NCBI GenBank assembly: GCA_044351685.1
Contig: JBILFK010000008.1
Location: forward strand, 1 to 22,201
DNA length: 22,201 bases
Direction of reading: 5' to 3'
From: JALHRI01 sp044351685
GTDB taxonomy: Bacteria; Pseudomonadota; Alphaproteobacteria; Rickettsiales; UBA3002
Every line of letters starts with the position of its first letter. Within the stretch, counting starts at the first letter, position 1. Shown here in pieces: positions 1 through 8,095 of this stretch. The notes under the pieces are model-generated. The model had not been told where the DNA came from and did no database searches. It saw only the letters and a program-made list of their open reading frames with translations. A program made the translations under genes and the position numbers.

Positions 1-1
1 T

Positions 2-3000
2 GGTGCGGGTGGTGTGACAATTAATGGCACCGGCGGTACAGGCGGTGCAGGTGGTGGTGGCGACGGTGGTCGAAATGCCATCGCTGCAGGCAACGGCACA
101 GCGGGTACAGGCAGTGGTGGTGGCGGTGGTGGCCCCATTCTTTCAGGTTCTCCTGCTGGTGCAGGTGGCTCGGGTACGGTGATTGTGCGCTATACAGGTA
201 GTGCCGGGCAGGTGACAGCCAGCAATGCAACTTCCACCACGGTGGGCGGTGATACCGTGTGGACATTCGCCACAGGCACCGGAAGCTTCACCAGCTATGC
301 ATCGACAACCCCCGTGAGCTTAACTGTCACTGGCGGGAATATCACCTATAACGGTGCTATCGGTGGCACCAGTGCCTTTGATGATGTCTCGTTCACCAGC
401 ACGAATAGTCAGGCGCTTCCTTCGATCAATGCAACGAATATCTTCGCCCATGCGATGGCTGCCACAGCGGACATAAGCCTGAATCCTGCAGCGGTGCTGA
501 GTGCCTCGGGTGCGGGTAATGCGCTAACGTTGGTTGCGGGTCGCAATTTCATCAATAACTCGGGTGCTGGCGCACTCACTATGACAGGTGCCGGCCGCTG
601 GTTAGTCTATTCGACCAATCCCGCCAATGATACAACGGGTGGGCTTGGCAATAATTTTCGCCGCTTTAGCTGCAGCTATGCCAGTGCGGGCACCTGCGCA
701 TTTAACGCCACCGTCAACCAAACCGTGACGATGCCCGCCACCACCAATGGCTTCCTTTACAGTTACACGCCCACCATTACCGTAACGCCCGATGCGATTG
801 CCTCGATCGTGTATGGTTCAGCAACGCCCACGCTTACGAACTATGCACGCGTTCCATTCACTGCTGGCGATTATTTAACCGCAGGCGATTTTGCTACCGA
901 TACGGTTACCGGCAGCCTGGATGGCTCTACCACCTACGCGCCCGGCCCGGTGAATGGTAGCGTTGGCAGCTATAATATCGATTATGCTTCGGGCGAATTA
1001 TTCTCGGATCTTGGTTACGGGTTCACCTATGCAAACAACGCTTCCGCCATCACCGTGACACAACGTCCGCTTACCGTTTCGCTCACCGGCACGGTTAGTA
1101 AGCAATACAATGCAAATGCCAACGCAACACTGGTTGCTGGCAATTATTCCATCGCTAATATTTATAACAGCGAAGCCATTACCATCAGCAATACCAGCGG
1201 CACATATGATGATAAAAACGTTGGCACCGGCAAAAACGTTACCGTCAACGGCTTAACGCTCGCGGGTGCTACGGCGGGTAATTACAGCCTCACTGCCCCG
1301 AATGTCACGGATGCTGTGGGCACCATCACTCAAGCACCGCTCACGGTATCGGCCACTGGCATCAGCAAAGCGTATGATGGCAACACTACGGCGTCGGTCA
1401 CCTTATCGGATGATCGCTTTTCCGGTGATGTGCTGACGCTAAGCTTTACCAGTGCCAACTTCGCAAGCCAGAATGTGGGCACAGGCATTACGGTGAGTGT
1501 GGCGGGTATCAATGTCACCAACACCGATAGCGGTAACTATAGCTTCAACACCACCGCCACCACCACGGCGAATATCACCAAGGCTCCACTTACAGCCACC
1601 GCAAATACGCAATCGGTAACCTATGGTGTGGTGGTTCCGGCGACAACGATTACCTACACCGGCTTTGCACTCGGCGAAGATGAGACTTTCCTTGCTACTG
1701 CACCCACCACCGCCTCGGCGCTTGGCGGGGTGCAGAGTGTGGGCACCTACACCGGCAACTACACCGTCAGTGGCGGGGTGGATAGTAACTATAACTTCAT
1801 CTATGTGGCGGGTAATTTGATTGTTACCAAAAAAGATCTGAACGTCACTGCCGATACAATAACCGTTACTTACGGCACTGCCACGCCAGCAGGCACGCTT
1901 ACCTATAGTGGCTTCATTATCGGTGAAGATGCCACCAATCTTACCACGGCGCCAACGGTCGCTTCAGGCCTGAGCGGGGTGCAGAATGTGGGCACCTATG
2001 CAGGCAATTACACGCCAAGTGGCGGGGTAGCGGACAACTATAATTTCCTTTATTTCAACGGCAATCTGGTGGTCACCAAAAAAGACCTGAATGTCACCGC
2101 CGATAATAAAACCGTCAATTTCGGTACGGTGGTGCCCGTAGGTACGTTTGTGTATAGCGGGTTTATTACCGGCGATAATGCCGGTATGCTCGATGTTGCA
2201 CCCACTGTCAGTTCGGCGCTTGCAGGCATACAGAATGCCGGAAGTTACGCTGGCAATTACACGGTATCTGGCGGTAGCGATAACAATTATAACTACATCT
2301 ATGTGACGGGCGATTACACGGTTAACCCGCTTGGTCTGAACGTTACCCTAAATAACCAGACCGTGACGTATGGTACGGCGGTGCCCGCCACTACCATTAC
2401 CTATACTGGCTTCCTGATTGGCCAAGATGAAACCTTCCTCGATACGTTGCCCACCATTGCTTCGGTGCAAAGTGGCATTGTTGCAGCGGGTACCTACACA
2501 GGGAACTACACTGCTTCGGGTGCGGCCGATATCAACTACACGTTCAACTACATTCCCGGTAATTTAACTGTCAGCCCAAAACCGTTGAACGTGACAGCGG
2601 GTAACCGCACCGTCACGTATGGCACGGCAGTGCCGACCTCAAGCCTTACCTATACTGGGTTTATTCCTGGTGAAGATGCCACCTTCCTGACAACGCAGCC
2701 GAGCATCACTTCTGGTCAGTCGGGCATTGTGGGGGCGGGTAGTTATCTGGGCAATTACGTGGCTTCAGGTGGTGTATCGAACAATTACAGCTTTAATTAC
2801 ACCGCCGGTGATTTGGTGGTGAGCAAGAAAACCTTGGTGGTAAGCGCTGATACCATTACCACCAGCTACGGTACGGCGGTGCCTGCGGGCACGCTCACCT
2901 ATGCCGGCTTTATTACCGGTGAAGATGCGACCTTCCTGAATGTGGCGCCTGTCGCCAGCTCTGGCCTGAGCGGCTTGCAGGCGGTGGGCACTTACGTTGG

Positions 3001-4072
3001 CAATTACACCGCTTCGGGCGGTGTTTCGGCGAATTATAATTTCAGCTATAACGCGGGCGATTTAATCGTGGGCAAACGCACCCTCAATGTCACGGCGCAG
3101 GGCCAGACCATTACCTACGGCACCGTGGTGCCCGCCACCACCATTGCCTATAGTGGCTTTGCCACCGGTGAAGATGCCACCTTCCTTACCACCGCGCCAA
3201 GCGCAGCTTCTGTGCTTAGCGGCATACAAAATGCCGGAAGCTACGCCAATAACTTTACCGCTTCGGGCGGCGTTTCGGCGAATTATGATTTTGTGTATAA
3301 TACCGGAACACTTACCGTGAATGCGGCACCGGTCACCATTAGCGCCAATAACGTGAATCAGGTTTATGGTGCAGGCAACGCACTGAATGGCTACAGCATT
3401 ACCGGCCTGCTGTTCGGTGATACGATTACCAATGTAACGCTCACGCCAAATGCCACGCTTAGCACCAGCAATTTCTGGAATGCGGGCAGCTGGCAGATTC
3501 AGGCAAGCGCAGCGAATGGCGGCACATTTAACCCTGCCAATTATGCCATTACCTATGTGCAAGGCGCGCTGAATGTTACGCCGCGCGCGCTTACGGTGAG
3601 TGCAGCAGCGACCAATAAACCGTTTGATGGCAACGCAAATGCCACCGTGACATTAAGCGATGATCGCTTGGCCGGAGATATTTTTACCATCGGCTATACC
3701 AGCGCGCTTTTCCCCGATGCCAATGTGGGCAATAACCGCACTGTCACCGTAAACGGCATTGCGCTTACCGGCACCGATAGCGGCAACTACAATGTCAACA
3801 GCACGGCAACCGCTTTGGCAGATATTATAGCGGCGGCCACGCCTATTGTGATCAACAGCGAGGCGCTGCCCAATACCGTGGTGATGGTATCGCAAAACAC
3901 CTCTGCCACCGTCACGATGGCACCCGATGATGGCATCTACGCGACCCCGACCGGCGCCTATTTACTTGATTATTTACCAGAGCCTGTGGCGCTGCCTGCC
4001 GCACCATCGCTCGGTGAGCCTGATGAAGAAAAACGCCTACGTCGGCAGCGTGTTTCGCCTTTTCTTGGGTAG
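2..4072 (+). CDS. TpsA-like secreted adhesin, glycine-rich plus MBG/YDG repeats (5' truncated)
   Basis: This is the C-terminal part of a large surface or secreted protein; the frame is open to the left edge, so the true start lies outside the window. In order: a Gly-rich N-terminal stretch of about 60 codons ending in GTVIVRYTG, as in Gly-rich adhesin modules; a region with GRNFINNSG and GRWLVYSTNP, phrases typical of filamentous-haemagglutinin-like exoproteins; one degenerate YGX module; two YDG modules (QYN, AYDG); seven MBG/YGX modules; a diverged eighth; a last YDG-like module (PFDG); and a charged tail ending at TAG. Composition is rich in Thr, Asn, Gly and Ser and almost free of Cys, as expected for a beta-helical or Ig-like extracellular filament. 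A TpsB transporter gene lies 115 bases downstream, which supports export by two-partner secretion. The TPS signal domain would be upstream and is not visible. The ligand is unknown. Confidence 0.85.
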   Translation, partial: GAGGVTINGTGGTGGAGGGGDGGRNAIAAGNGTAGTGSGGGGGGPILSGSPAGAGGSGTVIVRYTGSAGQVTASNATSTTVGGDTVWTFATGTGSFTSYASTTPVSLTVTGGNITYNGAIGGTSAFDDVSFTSTNSQALPSINATNIFAHAMAATADISLNPAAVLSASGAGNALTLVAGRNFINNSGAGALTMTGAGRWLVYSTNPANDTTGGLGNNFRRFSCSYASAGTCAFNATVNQTVTMPATTNGFLYSYTPTITVTPDAIASIVYGSATPTLTNYARVPFTAGDYLTAGDFATDTVTGSLDGSTTYAPGPVNGSVGSYNIDYASGELFSDLGYGFTYANNASAITVTQRPLTVSLTGTVSKQYNANANATLVAGNYSIANIYNSEAITISNTSGTYDDKNVGTGKNVTVNGLTLAGATAGNYSLTAPNVTDAVGTITQAPLTVSATGISKAYDGNTTASVTLSDDRFSGDVLTLSFTSANFASQNVGTGITVSVAGINVTNTDSGNYSFNTTATTTANITKAPLTATANTQSVTYGVVVPATTITYTGFALGEDETFLATAPTTASALGGVQSVGTYTGNYTVSGGVDSNYNFIYVAGNLIVTKKDLNVTADTITVTYGTATPAGTLTYSGFIIGEDATNLTTAPTVASGLSGVQNVGTYAGNYTPSGGVADNYNFLYFNGNLVVTKKDLNVTADNKTVNFGTVVPVGTFVYSGFITGDNAGMLDVAPTVSSALAGIQNAGSYAGNYTVSGGSDNNYNYIYVTGDYTVNPLGLNVTLNNQTVTYGTAVPATTITYTGFLIGQDETFLDTLPTIASVQSGIVAAGTYTGNYTASGAADINYTFNYIPGNLTVSPKPLNVTAGNRTVTYGTAVPTSSLTYTGFIPGEDATFLTTQPSITSGQSGIVGAGSYLGNYVASGGVSNNYSFNYTAGDLVVSKKTLVVSADTITTSYGTAVPAGTLTYAGFITGEDATFLNVAPVASSGLSGLQAVGTYVGNYTASGGVSANYNFSYNAGDLIVGKRTLNVTAQGQTITYGTVVPATTIAYSGFATGEDATFLTTAPSAASVLSGIQNAGSYANNFTASGGVSANYDFVYNTGTLTVNAAPVTISANNVNQVYGAGNALNGYSITGLLFGDTITNVTLTPNATLSTSNFWNAGSWQIQASAANGGTFNPANYAITYVQGALNVTPRALTVSAAATNKPFDGNANATVTLSDDRLAGDIFTIGYTSALFPDANVGNNRTVTVNGIALTGTDSGNYNVNSTATALADIIAAATPIVINSEALPNTVVMVSQNTSATVTMAPDDGIYATPTGAYLLDYLPEPVALPAAPSLGEPDEEKRLRRQRVSPFLG
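1070..1588 (+). repeat. Two YDG-type modules within the adhesin
   Basis: Two consecutive modules begin LTVSLTG (1070) and LTVSATG (1340), lengths 90 and 83 codons. Both share the layout K-x-Y-[ND]-x-N near the start, a central NVGTG, then V-x-[GN]-[LI] and GNYS near the end. A third, more diverged copy (KPFDGNANATVTLSDD) begins at 3590 and closes the repeat region. SDDR-x-[SA]-GD is shared by the second and third copies, indicating descent from one module. These are structural repeats of the adhesin stalk, not separate genes. Confidence 0.8.
1589..3331 (+). repeat. Seven tandem 249-base MBG (YGX-type) coding repeats
   Basis: Module starts fall at 1589, 1838, 2087, 2336, 2585, 2834 and 3083, and a diverged eighth starts at 3332. 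Each unit is therefore exactly 83 codons with no indel. Every unit has the pattern L-[NTV]-[VA]-[TS]-A near the start, [VT]-x-[YF]-G-[TV]-x-[VT]-P, then [TA]-[YF]-[TSA]-GF, [ED]-[DN]-[EA], GTY/GSY-x-x-N-[YF]-T, and a closing NYNF-type segment. At the DNA level units are clearly homologous but diverged, so this is an old array. The eighth unit (VYGAGNALNGYSITG) is 86 codons long and lacks the GF/GED core. Confidence 0.92.
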
Positions 4073-4129
4073 CGATTACAACGTCTCTGTGGGTTATGGC
4101 CAGATTCGGCACGAATTTCCGCTAGTGAC

Positions 4130-4158
4130 TTGACCCTCGGCTTCCACTGTTCTAGCCT
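4130..4158 (+). promoter_or_regulatory. Possible sigma70-type promoter for tpsB
   Basis: TTGACC (4130-4135) is followed after 17 bases by TAGCCT (4153-4158). The -35 matches the consensus at five of six positions, the -10 at only three. It lies about 30 bases before the GTG start of the transporter gene. The weak -10 makes this a candidate only; co-transcription with the upstream adhesin is the alternative. Confidence 0.25.
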
Positions 4159-4187
4159 GCGCCCGTAATAAATGGGGGTAAGGCGCA

Positions 4188-5897
4188 GTGCGTCACGGTT
4201 TAACACGTCTAGTATCGGCAACCACACTGGCGGGCATCGTTCTGCTGGCGCCTTTTGCCTATGCGCAAGCTATCCGGCCCGAATCGCTGCCGGGCGCCTC
4301 GGATGCCGGGCGTTTCCGACCCGAAGAGCGCCTGCCGCAAGCCCCCAAAGGCTTACCCAGTGAATCGGTGCAGCCCGAACAGCTGGTGCCGCCGGTGGCA
4401 ATTCCCAAAGGTGCAGAGAATGTACGCTTCGTATTAAAATCAGTGAAACTTACCGGAATGACAGTGTTTACGCCAAAGGAGTTTAACGATTTTTATGCGC
4501 CGCTACTCAATCACGAAGTCACGCTAAAACAGATCTATGCGCTGGCCGCGCAAATTACCCTCAGCTACCGCAATGCGGGCTACCTGCTTTCCTATGCCTA
4601 TGTGCCTGATCAGGAAATTAGCAGCGGTAATGTCACGATTGCCGTGGCTGAAGGCTATGTGGGCCGTGTGCATGTCGAGGGCGATGACCCGAACGCGGCT
4701 ATTACCAAAAAGTATATCCGCCGCATTACCCAACAAAAGCCACTGCAAAACAAAACGCTGGAATCGGTGCTACTGCGGCTGAACGATTTACCGGGGCGCA
4801 GTTACCGCGCGGTGCTTGCCAAAGAACCTACGCAAAATCCCGGCGAAGCGATTCTAAATCTGGTGCCTGCGCGCAAAAAACACCGTGCATCGGTGGGGTT
4901 CGATAACTTCAGCTCGCGCTATCTCGGGCCTAACGAGGTGAGCGCTTCGGTTTCCGATAGCGTGCTGCCGCGCCAGCAAACCAGCCTGTTCGGGCTTACC
5001 AGCCTGCCCACCGATAAACTGAATTATGCGATGGTGAACCATTCATGGGTGGCTGCCCCTGATATCACGATGGATGGGACGGTTTCGACCACGCGTTCCA
5101 AACCCGGCTACACGTTGAAGGCACTCGATATTGATTCGACCAGCAACGATTTCCAGCTGGGTGTGAACTATCAATGGGTGCGCCAGCGTACCGAAAATCT
5201 TTTGGTCAAAATACAAGCGAAAGCGCGCAATGTGCGCAGCGATTTAGCAAATAATACCCCGCTCACGCGCGATGATGTGCGCACGCTTATCGCTTCCGCA
5301 TCATACGATATTGCTGATGGTTGGGGTGGATCGAACGTGATCAACACCGTGTTCACGCAAGGCATCGATGGGTTGGGCGCCAGCAAGCGCGGCGCGCGCA
5401 ATCTTTCGCGCAGTCAGGCAAAGCCGGATTTTTCAAAACTTGAACTTACCTATTCGCGCATTCAAGCGCTTTCAAGCGCATGGGCGACCACCTTCCAAAT
5501 GGCTGGCCAAAAAGCCTCGGGGCCACTTTACGCTTCCGAAGAATTTGGTGTGGGCGGGCAGGCTTACGGGCGTGCCTTTGATAGTTCCGAGATTGTCGGC
5601 GATGATGGCGTTTCCGGCTCGCTTGAACTGCGCTACACGGCGCTTCGCACGATGCAACCGGTGAATCTGGAGCCGTATTTGTATTACGACACGGGCTACG
5701 TGACCAACCGCGATGTGGGTCAATCGAAGCGCGATTATCTGGCATCGGTCGGTGGCGGTGTGCGCTTTGCTTCGCTCAAGGGGCAATCGGGCATGCTGGG
5801 GCTGGCATTCCCGCTGTCGCGTAGCGTGAATGCGCCGATTTATGGCCAAAGCAAAGTTGGGCCGCGCGTGCTGTTACAAATTTCGCAAAGCTTTTAG
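4188..5897 (+). CDS. TpsB outer-membrane transporter (ShlB/FhaC/HecB family)
   Basis: Outer-membrane pore that secretes its cognate TpsA exoprotein, presumably the adhesin just upstream. The 569-residue length is normal for the family. Residues 1-26 form a signal peptide ending AYA before Gln27. A Pro/Glu-rich linker follows, then a POTRA domain at about 78-157 (FVLKSVKLTG ... YRNAGYLLSYAYVPDQ ... VAEGYVG). The ShlB-type beta-barrel starts near 230 (HRASVGFDNFSSRYLGPNE) and the protein ends in Phe, the usual barrel-assembly signal. The start is GTG at 4188, with TAAGG four bases upstream; an ATG at 4172 is in another frame. The order adhesin then transporter is the reverse of the commonest tpsB-tpsA order. 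The next gene, aguB, starts nine bases after this stop, so the two may share a transcript. Confidence 0.93.
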   Translation: MRHGLTRLVSATTLAGIVLLAPFAYAQAIRPESLPGASDAGRFRPEERLPQAPKGLPSESVQPEQLVPPVAIPKGAENVRFVLKSVKLTGMTVFTPKEFNDFYAPLLNHEVTLKQIYALAAQITLSYRNAGYLLSYAYVPDQEISSGNVTIAVAEGYVGRVHVEGDDPNAAITKKYIRRITQQKPLQNKTLESVLLRLNDLPGRSYRAVLAKEPTQNPGEAILNLVPARKKHRASVGFDNFSSRYLGPNEVSASVSDSVLPRQQTSLFGLTSLPTDKLNYAMVNHSWVAAPDITMDGTVSTTRSKPGYTLKALDIDSTSNDFQLGVNYQWVRQRTENLLVKIQAKARNVRSDLANNTPLTRDDVRTLIASASYDIADGWGGSNVINTVFTQGIDGLGASKRGARNLSRSQAKPDFSKLELTYSRIQALSSAWATTFQMAGQKASGPLYASEEFGVGGQAYGRAFDSSEIVGDDGVSGSLELRYTALRTMQPVNLEPYLYYDTGYVTNRDVGQSKRDYLASVGGGVRFASLKGQSGMLGLAFPLSRSVNAPIYGQSKVGPRVLLQISQSF

Positions 5898-5906
5898 GAA
5901 CCCGCC

Positions 5907-6788
5907 ATGACTGCAAAGGCTTTTACCATCGGCATTATTCAGATGCGCATGCAGGACTCGCGCGATGCCAATATGGCGCGCGCCATTACCTTGCTGCGCG
6001 AGGCAAAAAAACAGGGCGTGCAGGTGGCATGTTTGCCGGAACTGTTTTTATCGCCCTATTTCTGCCAAAGCGAAGACCATGATTTTTTTGCGCTCGCAGA
6101 ACCGATTCCCGGGCCTTCCACCAGTGAACTCAGCGCGGTTGCCAAAGAACTGGATATGGTGATTGTCGCCTCGCTGTTCGAGCGGCGCAGCGCAGGCATG
6201 TACCATAACACCGTGGCGGTCATCGATGCGGGCGGCGAATATCTGGGCATGTACCGCAAAATGCATATCCCCGATGATCCACGCTATTACGAGAAATTTT
6301 ATTTCACGCCGGGCGATCTAGGCTTCAAAAATTTTGATACCAAATATGGCCGCATTGGCGTGCTTATCTGCTGGGATCAATGGTTCCCCGAAGCGGCACG
6401 CTTAACCGCCATGCAAGGCGCGAATGTGTTGTTTTACCCCACCGCCATTGGCTGGCACCCTGCTGAAAAAGCAGAGTACGGCGAAACCCAGCGCAACGCA
6501 TGGCAGGGCATTCAGCGTGGTCACGCAATCGCCAATGGCATTTACACCGCCAGCCCCAACCGCATTGGCGTTGAAAAAGGCACCGATAGTGGCGAAATTG
6601 AATTTTTTGGTAGCAGCTTTATCTGTGATCCGTCAGGCAATTTTCTGCATAAAACCGATGAGCATTTTGAAGGTGTGCTAACCACCGTGATTGACCCGCA
6701 AAAAATCGAAACCACCCGCCAGCACTGGCCATTCTTCCGCGACCGGCGGATTGAGCATTACGGTGCACTGACGTCGCATCCGGCGTGA
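5907..6788 (+). CDS. aguB: N-carbamoylputrescine amidase
   Basis: Cytoplasmic nitrilase-superfamily enzyme that hydrolyses N-carbamoylputrescine to putrescine, CO2 and ammonia, the last step of the agmatine route. All three catalytic residues are visible: Glu45 (LPELFLSPYF), Lys118 (YRKMHIPDD) and Cys155 (LICWDQWFPE). The long match around HIPDDPRYYEKFYFTPGD and the 293-residue length are typical of AguB rather than of generic nitrilases. AGGAA sits six bases before the ATG. It starts nine bases after tpsB, and aguA follows after 100 bases, so both enzymes of the pathway are present. A structured repeat lies directly behind its stop codon. Confidence 0.94.
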   Translation: MTAKAFTIGIIQMRMQDSRDANMARAITLLREAKKQGVQVACLPELFLSPYFCQSEDHDFFALAEPIPGPSTSELSAVAKELDMVIVASLFERRSAGMYHNTVAVIDAGGEYLGMYRKMHIPDDPRYYEKFYFTPGDLGFKNFDTKYGRIGVLICWDQWFPEAARLTAMQGANVLFYPTAIGWHPAEKAEYGETQRNAWQGIQRGHAIANGIYTASPNRIGVEKGTDSGEIEFFGSSFICDPSGNFLHKTDEHFEGVLTTVIDPQKIETTRQHWPFFRDRRIEHYGALTSHPA

Positions 6789-6873
6789 TAATGCGCCCTG
6801 CAATTTTTCCTAAAATTGCAATGGCGCGTGCTTCACAGTTCACGACTGGCTCCGGCTGCTGCCGTCGCATAAC
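6789..6873 (+). repeat. Structured 3'-end repeat, copy 1 (aguB-aguA intercistronic)
   Basis: Starts directly after the aguB stop as TAATGCGCCC. Stem 1: GCGCC (6793-6797) pairs with GGCGC (6823-6827), and inside it TGCAATTTT (6799-6807) pairs with AAAATTGCA (6812-6820) around the loop TCCT. A TGCTTC segment and conserved GACTGGCTC follow, then a second hairpin, CGGC-TGCT-GCCG (6853-6864). An inverted second copy lies at 8009-8095 and a degenerate third at 7909-7990. No T-tract follows, so this is not a classical intrinsic terminator. It ends one base before the aguA ribosome-binding site AGAAGG, where it could affect processing or stability of the aguB-aguA message. Confidence 0.8.
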
Positions 6874-6888
6874 AGAAGGTTTTTTATC

Positions 6889-7911
6889 ATGAGCACTCCA
6901 TCTCTCTATACCATGCCCGGCGAATGGGAAAAGCAAGCGCGCGTGTGGTTTGCATGGCCGCATCAGCGTGCCGATTGGCCGGGTAAATTTGCGCCGATTC
7001 CGTGGGTGTTCACCGAAATGTTGCGGCTGATTACGCCGCATCAGCGCGTGGGGCTTGTGGTGCATAACGCCACCATCCGTGCCGAAGCGATGCAGATGCT
7101 GGATAGGGCAGGGGTCACGCTTTCGCAGGTCGATATGCTGGAAGCAAAAACGAATCGCGGCTGGATGCGCGATTGCGGCGCTATTTTTGTGCGCGATGCA
7201 AAGGGCAAAAAAACCGCGCTGCAATTTGGCTTCAATGGTTGGGCGAAATATCGCAACCACAAACTCGATGCCAAACTGCCCGAAGCCATGGCTACCTTTT
7301 GCAAAACACCCTGTGTAAAGGTGCAGCATAAGGGTAAGCCCGTGGTGCTTGAAGGTGGCGGCATTGAAGTGAACGGCAAAGGCCGCATCATCGTGACCGA
7401 AGAATGGTTGTTATCCGATACGCAAATTCGTAACCCTGGCTTCACCCGCGCCGATTACGAAGCGGTGTTTTCCACCTATTTAGGTGCGCCGCGCACTATC
7501 TGGCTGAAGGCCGGAATCGTGGGCGATGATACGCACGGCCATGTCGATGATATCACCCGCTTTGTCGCCGAAAACACCGTGGTCACCGTGGTAGAAAGCA
7601 ACAAACGCGATGCGAATTACGCCGTGCTGCAGGAGAATTTAAAGCGCCTGAAACGCGAAAAAATGGAAGTGGTGGAATTGCCCATGCCGCAGCCGGTGAT
7701 GTTTGAAGGCGAGCGTTTGCCCGCCAGCTACGCGAATTTTTTGATTACCAATAAGGTGGTGCTGGTGCCAATTTTTAACGATGCCCATGATCGTGTGGCA
7801 CTGAATATGCTGCAGCAATGTTTCCCTAAGCGCGAGGTGGTTGGCGTTTTTGCGCGTGATTTAGTGTGGGGGCTTGGCACCATTCATTGCCTGTCGCAGC
7901 AAGAGCAGTAA
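6889..7911 (+). CDS. aguA: Agmatine deiminase
   Basis: Hydrolyses agmatine to N-carbamoylputrescine and ammonia, supplying AguB. It belongs to the guanidino-modifying-enzyme family (PAD_porph fold). Visible active-site motifs: WMRDCG at 92-97 (Asp95), LEGGGIE at 154-160, THGHVDD at 215-221 (His218), and the C-terminal nucleophile motif GLGTIHCLSQQ with Cys334. Length 340 is normal. AGAAGG lies nine bases before the ATG. The family also contains peptidylarginine deiminases, but the adjacent aguB makes agmatine the natural substrate. Gene order is aguB then aguA, the reverse of the reaction order, with copy 1 of the structured repeat between them. Confidence 0.93.
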   Translation: MSTPSLYTMPGEWEKQARVWFAWPHQRADWPGKFAPIPWVFTEMLRLITPHQRVGLVVHNATIRAEAMQMLDRAGVTLSQVDMLEAKTNRGWMRDCGAIFVRDAKGKKTALQFGFNGWAKYRNHKLDAKLPEAMATFCKTPCVKVQHKGKPVVLEGGGIEVNGKGRIIVTEEWLLSDTQIRNPGFTRADYEAVFSTYLGAPRTIWLKAGIVGDDTHGHVDDITRFVAENTVVTVVESNKRDANYAVLQENLKRLKREKMEVVELPMPQPVMFEGERLPASYANFLITNKVVLVPIFNDAHDRVALNMLQQCFPKREVVGVFARDLVWGLGTIHCLSQQEQ

Positions 7912-7990
7912 TATGTTGCTGCGCATCCGCACGTACTGTGCGGTGCTTCGCGCAGCTCCGCTGGCTCAAGGCTGACTCGCGATTACTATC
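7909..7990 (+). repeat. Structured 3'-end repeat, degenerate copy 3
   Basis: Begins at the aguA stop (TAATATG). A perfect hairpin CCGCAC-GTACT-GTGCGG (7927-7943) is extended by GCA/TGC with one bulged T. It is followed by TGCTTCGC, CTGGCTC and CTCGCGATTAC, which match in order the conserved blocks of copies 1 and 2. The first hairpin sequence is unrelated to the other copies and overall identity is low, so membership rests on block order, position after a stop codon and orientation. It faces copy 2 head to head between the convergent aguA and pmm genes. Confidence 0.5.
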
Positions 7991-8008
7991 GCTCGAATAA
8001 CGGATACT

Positions 8009-8095
8009 GTGATGCGAGCGCAGGAGCGCGAGCCAGTCATGAACATGCGAAGCATCGCACCATAGAATTTTCAGGAGAAAATTCTGGGTGCATTA
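8009..8095 (-). repeat. Structured 3'-end repeat, copy 2 (after pmm)
   Basis: Read on the minus strand it begins at the stop codon of the phosphomannomutase gene itself: TAATGCACCC. The outer stem GCACC/GGTGC (8057-8061 with 8087-8091) and inner stem AGAATTTTC/GAAAATTCT (8064-8072 with 8077-8085) have the same TCCT loop (minus strand) as copy 1. Conserved TGCTTC, GTTCA and GACTGGCTC follow, then the hairpin GCGC-TCCT-GCGC. Compared with copy 1, every stem difference is compensated on the other arm. It lies between two convergent genes and could act as a 3'-end or bidirectional termination structure, though no T-tract is seen. Confidence 0.8.

Noticed and set aside
1589..3331. Regular 249-base periodicity read as a CRISPR-like or satellite array
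   Set aside because: The units are coding in one frame throughout, diverged in sequence, far longer than CRISPR repeats, and match MBG modules.
6789..6888. aguB-aguA gap read as a polyamine or other metabolite riboswitch
   Set aside because: The same element occurs after pmm in the opposite orientation, which fits a dispersed 3'-end repeat, not a ligand-specific leader.
6619..7329. Minus-strand open frame of 236 codons opposite aguB and aguA
   Set aside because: Antisense to two genes with intact catalytic motifs and spanning the structured repeat between them.
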